A DNA stretch of 64,000 nt from Monarcha castaneiventris obscurior (taxonomy: Eukaryota > Chordata > Aves > Passeriformes > Monarchidae): NCBI GenBank assembly GCA_026261815.1, contig JAMPIT010000230.1, forward strand, positions 7,315,001-7,379,000. The letters are read 5' to 3'. Position 1 is the first letter of the stretch. Each line of letters opens with the position of its first letter. The notes beneath the pieces are model-generated. The model ran no database searches. It saw only the letters and a list, made by a program, of their open reading frames with translations, and was not told the DNA's origin. A program made the translations under genes and the position numbers. Shown here in pieces: positions 1 to 12,000 of the stretch.

Positions 1-2091
1 AGCTGCCACAGCAGCACCTTAAGACAGGTTTATTTTGGTTGCAAAGGAAGATGAAACATTTAAAAAAAATAGGATGGATCTGCTTATTACATTGGTGCCC
101 CAAAATAGTATTGCTAATAATCCAGGCTGAACACTGCAGTGTAACTGCAAGAAAGCAGAAGAATTACTGAAATCCAGCAGTTATATAATTCATTGCCTGT
201 GACTACACTGCAGGTCCAGAAAGGTCTTTGAGAGTACCAGAGTCTCATATGGCTTTTAACTACAGAAGTGCTTGAGAAAGAGCAGCTGAATTATCAGCAA
301 CGTCCTTCTGTGGCCAGTTGCAGCTGGAATACTCTGAAAAGTATTTCAAAAGAAGCAGAGTCTAAGCCAAGACCAGAATGACTGACTCAATTTGTCTGTG
401 CACATTTTTTTTGAGAGACAGGGATAGAGAGCATCTGTTATGATGGTAACAGGGGAAAAAACAACTTCTGGAGTATCTGATATTTACTTAGGACATGCCT
501 GGTAGTGTTCAAGGAAACAAAATGGGACATACAGGATTTTCTGTCTGAAAATGGGTGTATCATAAGTCACATCTCTCAGATTAAATAAATCACCTGCCCA
601 TGCACAGGCTGCCACTGGTGAACCATCCTTGGTCTGAGCAAATCTCAGCAATATGGCAGGCTTTTATTCTCAGGGAAAACATTGCAGGTAAAAACTGCTT
701 GAAGGACCACCCCAAAAGGTCAGCTGTAGGGCTGACCACGTGCCAGGACTCAGTCCATACCTAATTTCCACTCAAGTCAAAGGCCAAGCTGCATGCTCTC
801 CCCTTCTTCCCTCCCCAGAGTTAAAAACTAGGAGCTAGGCTATCAGAAGTCCTAAGAATTTAAATATAACTGGTTTTTTTTTGTTTCACTGTCTAATGAT
901 GTGGCCTCAGTGTTTACTCCAAGTCTACTTGTGCTCCAGTGATGCTCAGAAAAGGAATTTTTGGTGTGCACTTGGCAATCTCACCTATGCAAGCACAGCG
1001 GCTGGAGCTGTGAAAAGAACTTCATGGCATGACTCACAGCAGAGGTGGGAAAACAGAATCTGAGGGAGCTCACCCAGAGCTGTAGGACACTGCTAAGTGT
1101 GAATCATGCCTCTGACACAGTGCGCAGTCTCCTGCGGCACGCTCTGCACACCTACCCTTTATTACTTTTAATACGGAAGATCCTCAGAGAGTGTGATCTA
1201 TCACTGAGTAAAAAGAAATACTGACTTTAAGCCCGAAACGGAGTAACAAAGATTCCTTTGCCAGACAGTGAGGAACAAGTTCATTTCATGTAACTTCAGC
1301 CATCAAAGAAGAAATGTGCAGTATAAGGTAGGGAGGATCTCCTGATGGTGATGGATCCCATCCCCAGATGGGTGCCTGAGATGTCTCTTGCAGTATTTCT
1401 GATTCCACTTATTGATGGATATAGGATAACTCACTTAACCTTGCAGTCTCAGTTAGTGGAGATAGAAAAGAAGATGAGTCCTGCTCTCCTTAGCTTGGAC
1501 AGATTTGTTAGTACATTATCAGGGTTAACTAAGGAAAATTAACAACTTCTAGAAGTTTTCCCTCAAATGAAATTGAGTAGCAGGTTGAATAAAATGAAAA
1601 TATTTATTCCAAGTGTTTAAATGGAAATTAGCTAAAATCCTAGAGAACCATCTGTGCTGTTGTAAGAAACAGGCTACTTTTCATATCTATTTTTCTCTCT
1701 CTCTGGAGAATGCTAAGATGCCAGTTAATGAGAATTAAAATATGCTAGATGCAATCTTTTCATCTCACTAATCCCTGGACCATTATCTTTGACTATACAG
1801 CCATAAAAGGTCAGATATTAATAGTATTTAAGTGCCTAAAGAGGGAGGGAATTATTTATTTTCAAAAGCACATCTCTAAAAATTTAGTCCGAAATGACTA
1901 CATCAAAGGAAACATACTAAATTTGCTCTCAGTTTGAAAGGAAATTAATACAAATGACAATGCATTAGTCTGTCAGTGATCATAACCTGGAAATTAAGAT
2001 AATTTGGTAGACTAAGGCTCTGTTGTACCAAAGGGATTATCACAATCATTTCCTTTTTAAGGTAATCTTTAATACAACGTTAAATACTGCT

Positions 2092-2148
2092 ATACACACA
2101 CAGACAGACAGAGACACACACAGACACATACAAATGTACATACACACC
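2092..2148. repeat. Imperfect (CA)n / (CAGA)n microsatellite
   Basis: The sequence alternates CA with CAGA units and AT interruptions. It lies inside an intron and is a likely length-polymorphic site. Confidence 0.85.
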
Positions 2149-3366
2149 CTCCTCCTCTTCTTTTTGGAGAGGTGAACTGTAAAATCTTTCCGGAAAAATC
2201 AGGATACCTTCCCCTTGAAACATTTGGGTCTTGGATTTGTCCACAAAATCGGAAATCAAGAAGGTATCAAAGATAATATCCAAGTTGTGTTAGAGGTACC
2301 CCTTAGAGAAGAAACCTGAATAGGCTTTTTTTGCTGGTAAGGGTCAGTAGCTGAATACTGAGATATGTTTAGTAAGGTGATTGGTAGATACATATTTTAG
2401 AAACACTGCAGAACAGGCTGGATCACCATTATCCCTGTGGAAGATTGTGTTCCAGGAATCACGTGCTGATCTCATAGATGACATAACTTGGAAGAAAAAA
2501 AGCAAAGGCAGATGCTATTGACTCAAAGATCTTAAGAAGTAGTTTTATAAAGTGTGAAGAATCCAGAAATCATAACCCATTTCTGGAACATATTTGAGAC
2601 AATACTAATTGCAGGAATATTGTTGATGGGGGGTTAAAATTTATTTTGTTCCTCAGCTGAGAAAACAGAATACCCCACAAGCTATTGTGGAATACCACCA
2701 GCCATAAACTTCCAGACAGTTTGGAAAGAGCATTCAATCTAATTCAGTATCCAGTCCCTGGCAATGTCTACTGCCAGATGCTTCAAGACACACAAGCCTC
2801 TATCTTTATATTCTCCACCAAAATGACATGTTTTGTGGTGATGCTTGCAAGTAAAATCTTTAGTAATTTTTCAAACACCTTTAAAACTTGCCAAACAAGC
2901 CTCAGCTCAAATGCTTCAAAAACAATTCTGCTTGGGAGGATAATGTTACTACATATAGCCTGTCCTGAAATGGCTTTTCTCCATTCCAGCCACACCACTC
3001 TTTAGACAGTGTTTGTCTGTTAGTTTGTCCTATGGACTGAGATGCCACATCTTGGTAGAACTCAACGAAGCCTGACAGTAAACTGTACAATCAGCCTAGC
3101 TGTTTAACCATCTCACTCAAGGCTCTCATTCTGTGCTGTTCCTAAATCCATAGGCACTATCATTAATAATATTCATCAGAGATTTACCCACTTTTACAGT
3201 TCGATTCAACAACTCAAGAATTTCTGTAAAGAGCCATCTAAGAAGCAACCTTCAGCTAAGGAGTTAGCACAATCCAAATGCAGATATACATAGTCTAGCC
3301 ATAATCCAGTCTAACTCCATGATGATTAGGACTTCCAGTTTCTCTGAGTGTACTCAGCTTTCCTGC

Positions 3367-3905
3367 ATGTTTGCAGTGGGGTGACCCAGTCAGCAGCTCA
3401 GTACCCACCCAGCTCCCTGTGGGACAGGGAAAGCACAGGAAGAGCAAAACTGAGAAAACCCCCAGGTCAAGATGAAGACAGTTTAAAGAGTGAAGGAAAG
3501 AGAAAAACCCAAGTGGTGCAAAAGCAATCACTCATCAGCCCCCTCGAGCAGAGCGATGCCCAGCCAGTCTCTGAGCAATGGCTACTTTGGAAGACCAACC
3601 ACTCTTTTTCTTTAATGCTGAGCATGACATTATGTAGAATGGGACATCCCAGGTCACCTTGGGACAGCTTTCCTGGCTGTGCCCCTTCCCAGCTTCTTTC
3701 TCCTCCAGCCTGCTTGCTGGAGGGCAGTGGGGTGATGGTGCAGGGGGCACAGAGAGAAATGGGGACAGCCCTGACACTGTCAGGACTGCTCAGCAACAGC
3801 ACAGCCACTGGTGTGCTCCCAACACTGTTCAGTCACAAACCGAAATAGAGCTCCACACAGGCTGCTGTGAAATCATTAAATCCCAGGCAGATCAAGCACA
3901 ATGTT
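3367..3905 (-). mobile_element. Solo LTR of an avian endogenous retrovirus, with 5-bp target-site duplication
   Basis: The element at 3372-3900 (529 bp) has TG...CA termini and is flanked on both sides by the direct repeat ATGTT (3367-3371 and 3901-3905). On the minus strand the sequence matches a widespread bird LTR I recognise by several landmarks. They include the AGCATGACATTATGTAGAAT block (plus strand, near 3621), the GGACAGCTTTCCTGGCTGTG block (near 3662), and a TTTAAACTGTCTTCATCT-type 3' region (minus strand, near 3478). A 5-bp duplication fits class III (ERVL-like) elements. No internal retroviral genes are present, so this is a recombination-derived solo LTR. It lies in the same orientation as DIP2C. 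The family name was not checked. Confidence 0.85.
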
Positions 3906-5859
3906 ACTTCCAACAGGCAACGCTTTGGCACTGCACTGGCTTACTGCTGCTTAGTGTCATCCCCTGATTTTATTATTGTCCTGAATTAAGGACTTATAAG
4001 TGAAACAATCACCATGAACAGTCCAGAGATCAGTGCACATCTAAAATGGAGATTTTCAGTAGTGACAAGCAAACTTCTGCAGCTAAAAATTTGCCCTTCT
4101 AACCTACAGCATTCTTCATGTCTGGTCCCTGCATCTACCAGAAGCCAGAGAAGTTGAGTTGTCTTTCAGAAGCAGCTCCACCACAGCTGCAGGGGAGAGC
4201 TGACAGGCCCCACCCTGAGCTGTTTCCAATGAAGGTATGTCATCATTTACCTCCTTCCCCTCCTTTCTAGAACTTTTTTATTCCTGGAGAATATTTATGG
4301 TAGCAATTACAGAATGGCAAACCAAACAACTGTACCTCTGGGCCACAGAATGACTTTTAACCCTGCCCAGCTTCGTCTTGTCTTATGTTTGACAGTAATA
4401 ATTAAAGACACCCTAGGCTGTAGGGATGCTCTGCTGCAGTCAGAGAGAAAGCAAGCAGCACTGGAGGTGTGGCACACCTCCTTGTGTTCATATCCTGGTA
4501 ACACTGAAAAGGGCAAGAGGCTAAAGCAGGCACAGGCACACTGATCTGTGCTGAACCCATAACCTGTATTTGCCAGATTTTTTTGATAAAATAAAAAATA
4601 TTTACATTTACAATCAGAAAAGGAATAGCAGATTCTTATCTGCACTGTCACTGAGAAGATCTGTTCTGACTTCCACACTGAAGCAGGTACCCATGTGACC
4701 TTCATGAGAAATCCTTCACATAAACCAGAGTACAGGCAAGTCCTACTGAGGACACAGTGACTTTGAAGAGGTTAGAGACATGGCAGATGACCAAATGGAT
4801 ATGGAACTTCCCAGCCAGAGCAGCTGCCAATGCAGAAGATGATTCTTTTAGTATTTAAAAGGTTATTAAATTAGAAAACATATTACACCTGAGTAGGACA
4901 CCTATGGTATTATTATAGGATATGTGAAACTCTGGAACCAGATTTGGAAGGACAGAAAGAGATCAAGAGTCATAAAAATGAGACTGAGATCAGGAAAGCA
5001 TGTATTAAGGTTCTTTATCTATTTATCAAAATTAAGATGTGTATTAGATGCATGATAGAAATAAGATTCTTATTCTAGATTCAAAAAATGTAATAAAATA
5101 AAAAAGGCTGGATCTAATGCCAGATAAATTTAAACCAGAAATAAGGCAAAATTAATTACAAATGGAACACCTTAAAAAAAGGCAAGTTAACTTCCATCAC
5201 ATGAAGTCCTCAAAGATAAAATAATGTATTCCAGATCAGCCTAAAATTATTTTCTTGGTGCAATTATCACTGGTTGAAAAACTAGACGCTACTCAGAAAT
5301 TCAGACCATATAGCTACAGTGCTCCATCAGTCATTAAAATCATGACTCAACAAAGATTCCTAGAGAATGGATGTTACATCCTATATTATTCTTGGGAATT
5401 GTCTTCTCATTAGAGTATCAAAACAGAAGAGATATCGCAAAATAGTTTTCCTTGTGTGCAGAAAATATCTATCTAGTTCAATAAGTAATGGTTGGAAGTG
5501 TGTCGCAAACAGAAGGAATCCATTTTGTGACATACTGAAGTAAACACTTGGTAACTGTAGTTTACATGAGATGATCACACACTGGCTTTAGAGCACAGAG
5601 TACACATTCTGTCACTGTCAGGTGCCTTTCTGAATTACTGTATTCATGGGCAGAATAAATGCTATGACTGCAACATGAGAGGGACGAATAGCTGACAAAG
5701 TAACAGAAATTTACTACCTGTGTATGCAAGAACATTAAGTACCACATGCATTTCCTTAGTATGCCTATGACCAAACAGCCAAAGGAAATACAATGAACGC
5801 TTCTTACTGAAAACCATTTCCTTAAAATAACTTTGAGCTTAAGGAGTGAAAAATCTTAC

Positions 5860-6030
5860 CTGCAAACATATTGCCAGGTTAACTCTACAGCCAAGTGATG
5901 TGCTGACAGCCCGTGGATGGAGACCCAGGTCTTTAAATAACTTTGAAAATGACTGAGTAAGAGCTATTCGAGGTCGTTCTTCAGCCACCACTACACATGT
6001 CCGTACACGTGAAAGGTCCAGTCCCCTTGC
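5860..6030 (-). CDS. DIP2C: DIP2C visible exon 22, last in window (residues 869-925)
   Basis: This 171-nt exon has phase 0 at both ends. The acceptor is TTTCTAG|GCAAGG and the donor TTGCAG|GTAAGA. It encodes [20 protein letters not shown], then [20 protein letters not shown] and a final segment with [11 protein letters not shown]. The family continues with GTSGPDPTT, but that exon is not within the remaining 5.9 kb. The string STSLG has Leu where I remember Phe in mammalian DIP2C (low certainty). Confidence 0.95.
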
Positions 6031-9000
6031 CTAGAAAGAAGTCAAAATGTAACCAAGGCCACTAATGGGCAGACTTAATGCAAAACAGTAGTTCTTAAGT
6101 GTATTATGCAGGTAATATGAGTCAAGAGGAATAGCAGAACACAGGCTAAGGTATCCGTGCAGTTTCCATCTTTCCTGGAGGCCGGATGGCCAGATGACAC
6201 TCTAATAGCTGGAGATGCACATACTTGCTTGTCATCTCAACATTAGCACATAGGAAATGATGGGCATGCTAATTCTGAAGGGAGGGAATGCTATTTCCCC
6301 AAATTAATTCAGATGACAGTGAATAACAGCAAACAGGAAGCAATGTCTAGACTTGGAAAAACTGATTAGGAAATTATTAAGCGAGAATGGTAAAGGCTGG
6401 AGACATCATAAATATCAGTATCTCAAGATTCAATTTATTTCAGTAGCACACAGGAAATTCCAGGTGGTTTCAGATATTTAGCTAGCTACCTGGCTTTTAA
6501 TTCTGGGGGGAAAAAGGAAGATATACCCTCCTCTCCAAACAGTGAGGACCACCTAGTTAAAACAACACAGTACTTTCAAGCAAGATTATTTAACTACACG
6601 GATCAAAACCAAGCTAGTACTTCATATAACCAGGGCATTCATAAAACACACTATACAATGTAACACTCCTTGAGGCTCTTGGACATTTATACCTCTGTTT
6701 TCCAACACTTGCCTATCAACACAGACTGCAACACAGATCAGAAAGCTTAGGTAAATAAAAGCCTTTCCTTGATGTTTAACAGCCCTGTGATCTGAAGAAT
6801 GACTGGCATTGATACACAGCCTTTGGCAAGGAGTAACGTGGGTTCTGTGGAAGCTGCCTGTGCCCTCTGATGATTTTCTCCTCCCAGCAGACAGTCAGCA
6901 GAGTGTTCAAGGCTCCCAAACCCCGCCGTGCAGGCGGCAGGGCACGCAGGACAGCAGAACCACTCACCTTCAGCGACTCTGTTTGCGACCCGAGTCCCTT
7001 AGTACAGAGCTCCATGACTGAATAGGAACAAAAAGTGTCTCTCACTTTGTACTGACTCACGGCAAGAAGCCACAGGGCAGGATTGGTCTCCAGTTCTGAG
7101 GGAGGAATCAGAATAGACTGGTGTCCTGAATAAACGCTGCAAGACACAAGATTCATTAACACACTAAACACCAGTGTCCATAGACAAGCCATGGGGAACT
7201 TGAATATACAGTTTATCACAGCACTGGATGAACCATGTGGAGCCTTACAGTGCTCCACAGCTCCAGAAGTATAACATGATGTTTAACCCTCTTTTTTTGC
7301 CATGCTTTCAGAGTCTGTGATAAACCATGAGGACTGCAGGCAGAACGTGCTCCTAAACTACTAATTTACTTAAAATTCCAGTGGACTTTGCTGTTAGAAC
7401 TGTACCGAAAAGAGCAAAATAGCTCAGTTATTAATGGTGTGAATAAGCAGTACAATAATATTAAGAAAAATTAAGCATTGCTGACAAATACTTTGGATTG
7501 AGTAATTAGCATTTTAAGAGACATTGACTAAAAAAGTACTTTATTAATTAATATGGAAATAACCTGTCTCCTGCTAAAGCAAGCAAGAGGTTTGCAATAA
7601 TTTTCAAGGCAGTAAATTTGGCCCCAATTTAACAGCCCTTGTGGCTTTAAATTTCTTCTGTGAAAGTTTAATGAACTTTTGAAACTTAAATGTACTACAT
7701 CTCTTCTATACTGGATACTCACTGAGCATAAATACTGCTAAAATACACTTATCAGGGCCCTGAGGGAAACAATTATGTCAGAGCTAATTTCTCTGGTACC
7801 TAAGATTCTCCCCCAAGGGACAAATATTCCCAGTGTGATGACTTTATTTCCCATGGGTTCTGTGTTGTTCACTCATCTCACACAGGCAGATTTACCATCA
7901 ATTTTACAGTCCACTCACATCTCAATTTGTGATCTGTAGATATTTCAAATCAGAATGGTGACAGCGTAAAGCCTCCAAATCATAGAAGTTCTGAGAAAGG
8001 ACCATAAAAGCCTCTGAGATTTATCATGCACAAAAGAATTTCATTTGTGACTTGAAAATTTGAAATGCCAGCTTAGTAAAGTAAAGTTGATGTTTTCAAA
8101 TCCAAGTGTCTGAGGTAAGACATGAAATGGAACTTTATTTTCAGGAATATGAGCATCTCTGTAACATTGGACATCAGGACACCTTTGCAATCCTTGCAGA
8201 TGGGCTGAACACACTCACACAGGTTCCCTCCTTGGTTAGTGAGTGCCCCCACTCCCCCCAAACCCAAAATGCTTTCAAAAGCTGTGCCATGTAGAACAAG
8301 GTTTGTGTGACCTGGATGTCTTTGCTTGGTATGATAAAGGCAAAAAAAGGTGTACAAGTCCAGCTACAACACCAGTTAATAATGTAAATTATTTAGGTCT
8401 CTGCTGGAGCACGAGCCTGACAATGTCATGGAATATGTACGAACTACAGTTCAAACAATTTCATTTATCACAGAGGAGAAATTTTATCTTTGACTGCTTG
8501 TTCCCATTTATGCCACTGGGTGATTCATGGCCAGTGGCTTCCACGGAGCCAAATGCTCTGGGATGGGGCTGACACGACGGCCATGGCACGGGGCAGGCAA
8601 ATGAACCATTACACTTTTATGGAATCAGGGTAAAGTAGCACTGAACCTTGAGCCTGTGCTGCATAAACATGTGAAAAGAGATCTTGGCAACATTACCCAA
8701 GCCTGAAAGGGGAATGCTGTGAGCTCAAATGAAAGATCAAACCAGCCAGGGAGTAGTACCAGTTTTTAGTATAAATATTACCTCACTCTTTCTTTCTTTG
8801 CCAATTCTATTAAGTCTTTCAGACAAGCAAGACCAACAGACCTTTTAGCTTAGGGCCCCATAAACAATCAAGGTGTACAATCTGTCTGGTAAATACATAA
8901 TTCTTACAAACAGGAAGCTGTAATCACACAAGTAAAAACCTGGGATGGGCTCCAATCTGTACAAATATGGTATACAGAGATTCACCCTCAAACCCTTCCC

Positions 9001-12000
9001 CCTGCCCCTGAAATTCTCTAGTTGATGCAACCACAGGAAAAAAGTTATCAGCACAATAATAAGCATGATGCCAGGGTGTCAAATGTAGGAGAATCATTAC
9101 TCACAACCACATTAAGATCCCTTAAGCACCACTTATTCAACTGGGCAGACATACCAAACTCAAAACCAAATCAAAAGAACAAACTTTATCCCTGTACTGA
9201 AAAGTGTTCCCACAAACTCCACAGAAAAATGGGAGAAGAAAGCTGCATTGCTTTGGTAGGAAAACAGAAAATTGATTTAAAATGTATTTTACCAGAAAAT
9301 CATTTAGAGTAGCAGAAGTTACACCAAAGACAAATGTTTACCCCCTCAGCAACACTAATGTGTTGGGATGAACTGTCTACCTCTCTTGATCAACTTATGG
9401 ACAAGACAGATACTTGGTTTTGCTCCCACCAGCAGTCCTGCAGCAAAGCATGAGGATTTGGATATAAAATAACCCCTCTTCTTCAGACTGAGGGGATTAC
9501 ATACTCTTATGATCAGGCTTAGACTAAAAAAATTACTCCAATTAGACTGAAACAAATTAAGATGTTGCTAGCATGTTTTCTGAGTTTTCTAATGCCTCAA
9601 AAATACTAGAGTTCAGGATCAAACTGCACAGCAGAAGGGAATATCTAGCAGGAAGGAAACTTTCTGTGGTGGAAAGCCTCACATGTGCTGCTCCTGTCTG
9701 CAATACACAAACCTACAGCCAGCTGATACCATGCCTGGAAACTTCATGCCCAACACAGGCTTTGCCTACTGAACTGTGGTTTAATAATCCATGCATATCC
9801 TCTGATTTGCTAGAGCAGTTGGTGGAGCTACAAGAAGAACTACAAAGGCATAATTGTGGGGTGACTGTGCCAGTTCCACAGCTGAAGTGTTTTATGCAGC
9901 ACCTGGTCACCACGACGTCGGCCATAACTTGGCTCAGCTCCCTGAATCAATCTCTGAAACATTACGCAGAATCTGTGTATCAGTCCAAGCCACGAAAGGC
10001 TCCTGATCGCTACATATCCTTGCAAATTCACAGATTTATACTCCCCTGAGAAGCTATCACCTGTGTTTTGGTGGAGAAAAGCTGAGGAAAAAATACCCTT
10101 GCACAGCTGGTTGAAGCATTTCTACCATTCAGGTGGTTTCAAGTCACTGTGAGATGTTAGAGGGCGTTTGCATAGCATGAATGCCAAACACCACACAGAG
10201 GACCACGTGCAGTTGTGCAAGGCTGCTTTGGAGATGCTGGATGAAGCTTGACATGGTTCCAAACCTATAGGAAGTTCTGCCAGTGCTGCCTCCATGTAAT
10301 TCTAGGAATGGCAGAGAAGATTGGAAGGTTCACCTAGGTATGGAATTATAGATTTGGTAGAGTTAATCCTGAAACTGAGGCACTGAACGAGGTAAGGCAG
10401 ATCCATCCCACCTCGAAACATGATAGTTAAGATGGCTAAGCTGTCAGCTTGGCTGTTCTCATACAGGAACCGAAAAAATCACAGTGAACAACGTGGCAGC
10501 AGGGGGATCAATGGGATAATGGGAAAACTTGGGAGTTTATAAACTGTTCAACCTAAATTCCCCTCTCTGAGATTGCAACAATATATGATACAATGGACTA
10601 GGTGCAAAATTTTAGTTACTTAAATATTGGGAAGGCACTGTATCAAGATTGTTTCTTCCATTGCTGCAGAAAACTGTGTCACAAAAGTATCCACCTCCTG
10701 ATGCAAGTCTTGACGACAGGAGCAGACACAGCGCAGAGCATCCCTTGTCACAATGACTTTTGGCATGCAGATTCAGAGCGAAATGCAGGGGTGGCTGAGG
10801 TGGGAGATCACCTTTTAGAAATGTTGTCTTCCTTTAGGGGACTGCAGAGCAATCCAGGGAGAAAAAAGCATTCACGTGGTGGACAAAGCCTTGGATTTTG
10901 GCAGTAAGTGAAGAGCCTTGTCTGCCTGCACTAAGCAAGGGCTGCCCAAGGACAGGAATACTCCAGGTAAAAGCACCAGGATGCATTTTGGTATAATGGC
11001 ACCATCTGATCACAACACTGGCTCCGCTGCTGGCAGGCTGTTTTGGCAGCATACCGAGATTCCTGGAAGGATCTCTTGGCACTTAACTGTTCCACTGAAT
11101 TGGAGCTTTATCCCATATTGTGCTGAGGCAGATCAGCTGAAAAAGCTGAGGTTTTATTATAGTTCCAAAAATTTCAGCAGGCCAATAAATGCTGACAATG
11201 GCAAGTGCAATTTGCAGTTGCATTCTGGCAGGTTACTGACCCATCACTGCCCTTACTCCTGGGTCCTTCTCAGGTGACATGAGCTGCTTTCCCACTGAAC
11301 TGGAGGAGGCAGGTGGGTACTGCTGAATCCTGTTAAGCATATGCATTTGGTTTCTGCATTTCTACAGAGGATATTTGGCATTTGATGTTGAGGGACGGGT
11401 ATGGGAACTGGGTGCTTGGTAGAGCAAAAGTCTTCACAATCACCTGGACCAGAGCTTGTAGGAAGAACAGTACAGGCTGTAGAGGACAGTGTTTAGGCAT
11501 ATATCTCTTGGGCTTCAAGGGACCTGGACCAAAATTAAATCTTCGGTTCTGGAGACACACCATGTACAAAAAAAATGGACTTTTGGAGAAAAAGTAAAGG
11601 ACCTCACACCACCTGCTGAGTCCAGAGGTGACGGCTGGCACACAGTGCTCTTAGAACATGACTGCACTTGGTAAGCAGATAATCCATCAGTACCAGAGAC
11701 AGCAAAAGGCCACTGCTCAGCCTTGAGCATCATTCTGGTTCCTTATCCCCATCTCTCCTGCCCCACTTACTCCCCCATGTATGGGCATGTCTCCAGAGGT
11801 GATAAGAGTAAGTCTGCCAGCTCATCTCAGAACTCACATATCAAAGTGATTCAGGGCTTTCAGCTGCCCTTGAACCTTCTGGTTTGAGGCAGGTTTATAT
11901 GTTATACTGTTATAATGTGGAAGGAAAGCAAATTGCCTCTTCCTCAAATTGCCACTGGCTACAGACTCTCCAGGAAACTGGCACACAGCAGTGTGAGGGC

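Larger units (their letters stand above)
1..5859 (-). other. Partial DIP2C intron downstream of visible exon 22
   Basis: No exon of DIP2C can be recognised here, so this intron is at least 5.86 kb. It holds a solo LTR at 3372-3900 and an imperfect CA repeat near 2092-2148. The rest is A+T-rich sequence in which I see no gene. Confidence 0.8.

Noticed and set aside
3348..3967. Open frames of 166, 113 and 102 codons on both strands
   Set aside because: They fall almost wholly within the solo LTR, whose higher G+C content keeps frames open; no retroviral protein is encoded.
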